A DNA stretch of 7,204 bases, taken from NCBI GenBank assembly GCA_052031065.1, contig JBPEXY010000254.1:1-7204 (forward strand), in the 5' to 3' direction. Source of the stretch: JBPEXY01 sp052031065. Its GTDB lineage: Bacteria > Pseudomonadota > Gammaproteobacteria > Immundisolibacterales > Immundisolibacteraceae. Made by a program: the position numbers and the translations under genes. Every line of letters begins with the position of its first letter. The stretch's first letter is position 1. Shown in pieces: positions 5,417 through 7,204 of the stretch. The notes under the pieces are model-generated. The model was not told the DNA's origin. It searched no databases and was given only the letters and a program-made list of their open reading frames with translations.

Positions 5417-6958
5417 TTATTCGAAAACTTTCTGCAGATGCGCCTGCGACAGGGGGCGTGTTGCCAGTGAAACGGCGGCAGTGACCACCATAGCGCCAAT
5501 CATTGCCAGTGCCGTGCAGCTGTAGGGGTTGGGCGTTTGCACCGACAGCCAGTCAGCAGCGCCCAGCCCCAGATTCTCCGCTGCGGTTGCCACCAGACCG
5601 CTGCGCAGCAAACCGAAGAAGAGAGCGCCGGTAAGAAAACCAGCCACTGCTCCGGTACGGGTCACCCGATGCCAGACGGCACCCAGAATCAGTGGTCCGG
5701 TCAATCCGGCCATCATGCCGCCCAGTCCAAGCCAGATCAGCAGGGTGACATTCATATTCATGAAAGCCCAGGCCAGCGCCGCGGCAAACGCCATGACCAC
5801 CAGGGTGGCCCAGCGGCTGATCGCCAGCACCCGGCGGTCCAGTGCATCCTCGTCAAGGGGTGTTTTCTGTCGTGGCGCGATGGAAAGCCGATAGATGTCA
5901 TTGGCGAAAATCTGTGAAGAGGAGATCACCAGTCCATCAGCGGTCGACATCACCGCAGCAAGAATACCGACGCCCAGAAACGCAGCCAGCCAGGTAGGGA
6001 AGAGTTCCAGAAACAGCAGCGGTAGGGCCTGGTTGGCCCCAGAACCCATCAGCTGGTCGCCGAGCACGCCGCGAGCCATGATGCCACCAAGCGCCATTGC
6101 CGGCAGTATCAGCGCCATCACGAAGGCGATGCCGAGAAACCGGTAGCGGTCGCGTGGGTCTTTTAGGGCCCAGAGTTTGTTGCCTAAATGAGGCATCAGC
6201 CCCAGAGGGATATGGGCGATGATAATGGCGATACCGCTCCAGAAGGTGGCAAACAGCATCTGACCCGGATTGAACGGCGCCACCGTATGTGGGTCGAGCT
6301 GACGCAGTCGCTCCAACAGGCCATTAAAACCACCGTCAAAACCAAACCCGGTAAAAAACAGCACGCCAAGGCCAGCAGCCAGTGCCAGCATCAACGCCCC
6401 CTGCACGCCGTCGGTGAGGATATCGGCATGGGCGCCGCCAAGTTCCACATAGAGCAGTAGCACCAGGGAGGTGATCGTCAGCGCCCAGACCGGCGATAGC
6501 CCCAGCATCAGTTCAAACATCACCAGCCCGGCGAGTAACTGCCCGGCCAGATAGGTGAGCAGCAACAGCGAGAATATCGCTGCCAGCAGGCGGATCAATT
6601 CTGAATCGTAGCGGTCACCGAGATACTCCGGGATCGAGCGGCTGCCGAACCGGTCTCCTCCCTGACTGACCAGCCGCAGGCAGATCAGCACGCCGATATA
6701 GGTGCCTACCGGATAACCGATTAGCAGCCAGAGACTGGAAAGACCCGCCTTATAAGCCAGTCCCGGAATGCCGAGAAAAGTGGCACCACTGGCGGTGGTG
6801 GCGGCAAATGCCAGGGCCAGAAACCAGGGGCCATAGCTGTGACGGGCGGTAGCGAAATCGTCGGCGTGGGTGACGCGCTTTTTTCCGATGATTCCGAACA
6901 GAATCATCATGCCCACATAGCCGGCAAGGAATAACCAGGACCAGGTAATAAGCGTCAT
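5417..6958 (-). CDS. Sodium:solute symporter family permease
   Basis: This 513-residue inner-membrane protein, with about 13 predicted membrane helices, has the length and motifs of the sodium:solute symporter (SSS) family that includes PutP, PanF and ActP. SYGPWFLALAFAATTASG (41-58) is the helix 1-2 region. GGAHADILTDGVQG (174-187) is the family signature in the middle. AAVMSTADGLVISSSQIF (334-351) is the helix 8 signature, where Ser338-Thr339 correspond to the sodium-site Ser340-Thr341 of PutP. The position of PutP Asp55 is Thr55 here, as in many non-proline members, so proline is not the likely substrate. The real substrate cannot be told; short carboxylates, vitamins or amino acids are all possible. 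The first helix starts at residue 5, which fits the ATG at 6958, but no clear Shine-Dalgarno sequence precedes it. It lies 54 bases after the monooxygenase stop codon. Confidence 0.9.
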   Translation of the reverse strand: MTLITWSWLFLAGYVGMMILFGIIGKKRVTHADDFATARHSYGPWFLALAFAATTASGATFLGIPGLAYKAGLSSLWLLIGYPVGTYIGVLICLRLVSQGGDRFGSRSIPEYLGDRYDSELIRLLAAIFSLLLLTYLAGQLLAGLVMFELMLGLSPVWALTITSLVLLLYVELGGAHADILTDGVQGALMLALAAGLGVLFFTGFGFDGGFNGLLERLRQLDPHTVAPFNPGQMLFATFWSGIAIIIAHIPLGLMPHLGNKLWALKDPRDRYRFLGIAFVMALILPAMALGGIMARGVLGDQLMGSGANQALPLLFLELFPTWLAAFLGVGILAAVMSTADGLVISSSQIFANDIYRLSIAPRQKTPLDEDALDRRVLAISRWATLVVMAFAAALAWAFMNMNVTLLIWLGLGGMMAGLTGPLILGAVWHRVTRTGAVAGFLTGALFFGLLRSGLVATAAENLGLGAADWLSVQTPNPYSCTALAMIGAMVVTAAVSLATRPLSQAHLQKVFE

Positions 6959-7012
6959 TGTTGATAATTGTGAATAGTTGGCTGTTCGCGCAGGGCTCGC
7001 TCGCAGCGGCGA

Positions 7013-7204
7013 TTAAACCATGCCGAACTCTTCAGCGAGTAGCTGGTAGGAGCGCAGCCGGTCGCTCAGGTGGTAGGTCACACAAACCACTGAAATTTCA
7101 TCCACTTCATAATCTTTTGCGGTCTGTTCCAGCTGTTCGCGGCAATCGGCTGGCGTGCCGACGATGGTGTTACCCAGCACCTTGCCGTAGCGGGATTTTT
7201 CCAG
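7013..7204 (-). CDS. Luciferase-like flavin-dependent monooxygenase, C-terminal 63 residues (partial)
   Basis: The frame is open from the right edge to a TAA at 7015-7013. The 63 visible residues include NTIVGTPADCREQLEQTA, then YEVDEISVVCVTYHLSDR and RLRSYQLLAEEFGMV at the end. The pattern V-G-T-P...EQL, a beta strand after DE, then R-x-R-S-Y-x-L-L-A-E-x-F is the characteristic C-terminus of bacterial luciferase-like (LLM class) oxidoreductases. These use FMNH2 or F420 with oxygen to oxidise varied substrates. The catalytic barrel is outside the window, so substrate and cofactor cannot be judged. It lies just upstream of the symporter on the same strand and may share its transcript, which would hint at uptake and oxidation of one compound. 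Confidence 0.8.
   Translation of the reverse strand: MEKSRYGKVLGNTIVGTPADCREQLEQTAKDYEVDEISVVCVTYHLSDRLRSYQLLAEEFGMV

Overview
The window looks like a chromosomal segment from a gammaproteobacterium of moderate GC content. The FKBP-type isomerase resembles enterobacterial FklB along its whole length. A PEP-CTERM sorting tail implies that the cell has an exosortase system, which is common in biofilm- or exopolysaccharide-forming proteobacteria. The organism cannot be named from the sequence alone. There are no rRNA or tRNA genes, insertion sequences or CRISPR arrays. The region reads as ordinary chromosome with several independent short transcription units.

Left part (1-1540): the 5' end of a gene for a small NnrU-like membrane protein runs off the left edge on the minus strand. 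Divergent from it is a plus-strand gene for a 348-residue protein. It could easily be annotated as a nitrate/sulfonate-type ABC transporter binding protein, but it has no signal peptide and carries the Cys, His and Arg-x-Gly-Gly signature of the sulfinate desulfinase DszB. It ends in a convergent intergenic region with a strong hairpin terminator whose T-tract serves the gene on the other strand.

Middle part (1545-4370): a minus-strand gene encodes an exported von Willebrand factor A (vWA) domain protein with a complete metal-binding (MIDAS) site and a C-terminal PEP-CTERM anchor. Its leader has a near-consensus sigma-54 promoter and an IHF-like site in the expected place, plus a 21-bp imperfect palindrome. 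This agrees with known RpoN control of PEP-CTERM genes. Upstream of it on the same strand lies an AMP-forming acyl-CoA synthetase with all core motifs.

Right part (4441-7204, minus strand, read right to left): the end of a luciferase-like flavin-dependent monooxygenase, a sodium:solute symporter, a possible 70-residue unrecognised protein, then fklB with its own -10 box and its own terminator. The terminator separates fklB from the acyl-CoA synthetase gene. The monooxygenase, symporter and small ORF are close together and may be cotranscribed.

The most interesting items are the stand-alone DszB-like desulfinase and the apparent sigma-54/IHF control region of the vWA PEP-CTERM gene. No multi-gene novel system is evident. 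A shared organosulfur theme linking the desulfinase with the distant flavin monooxygenase is only speculation.
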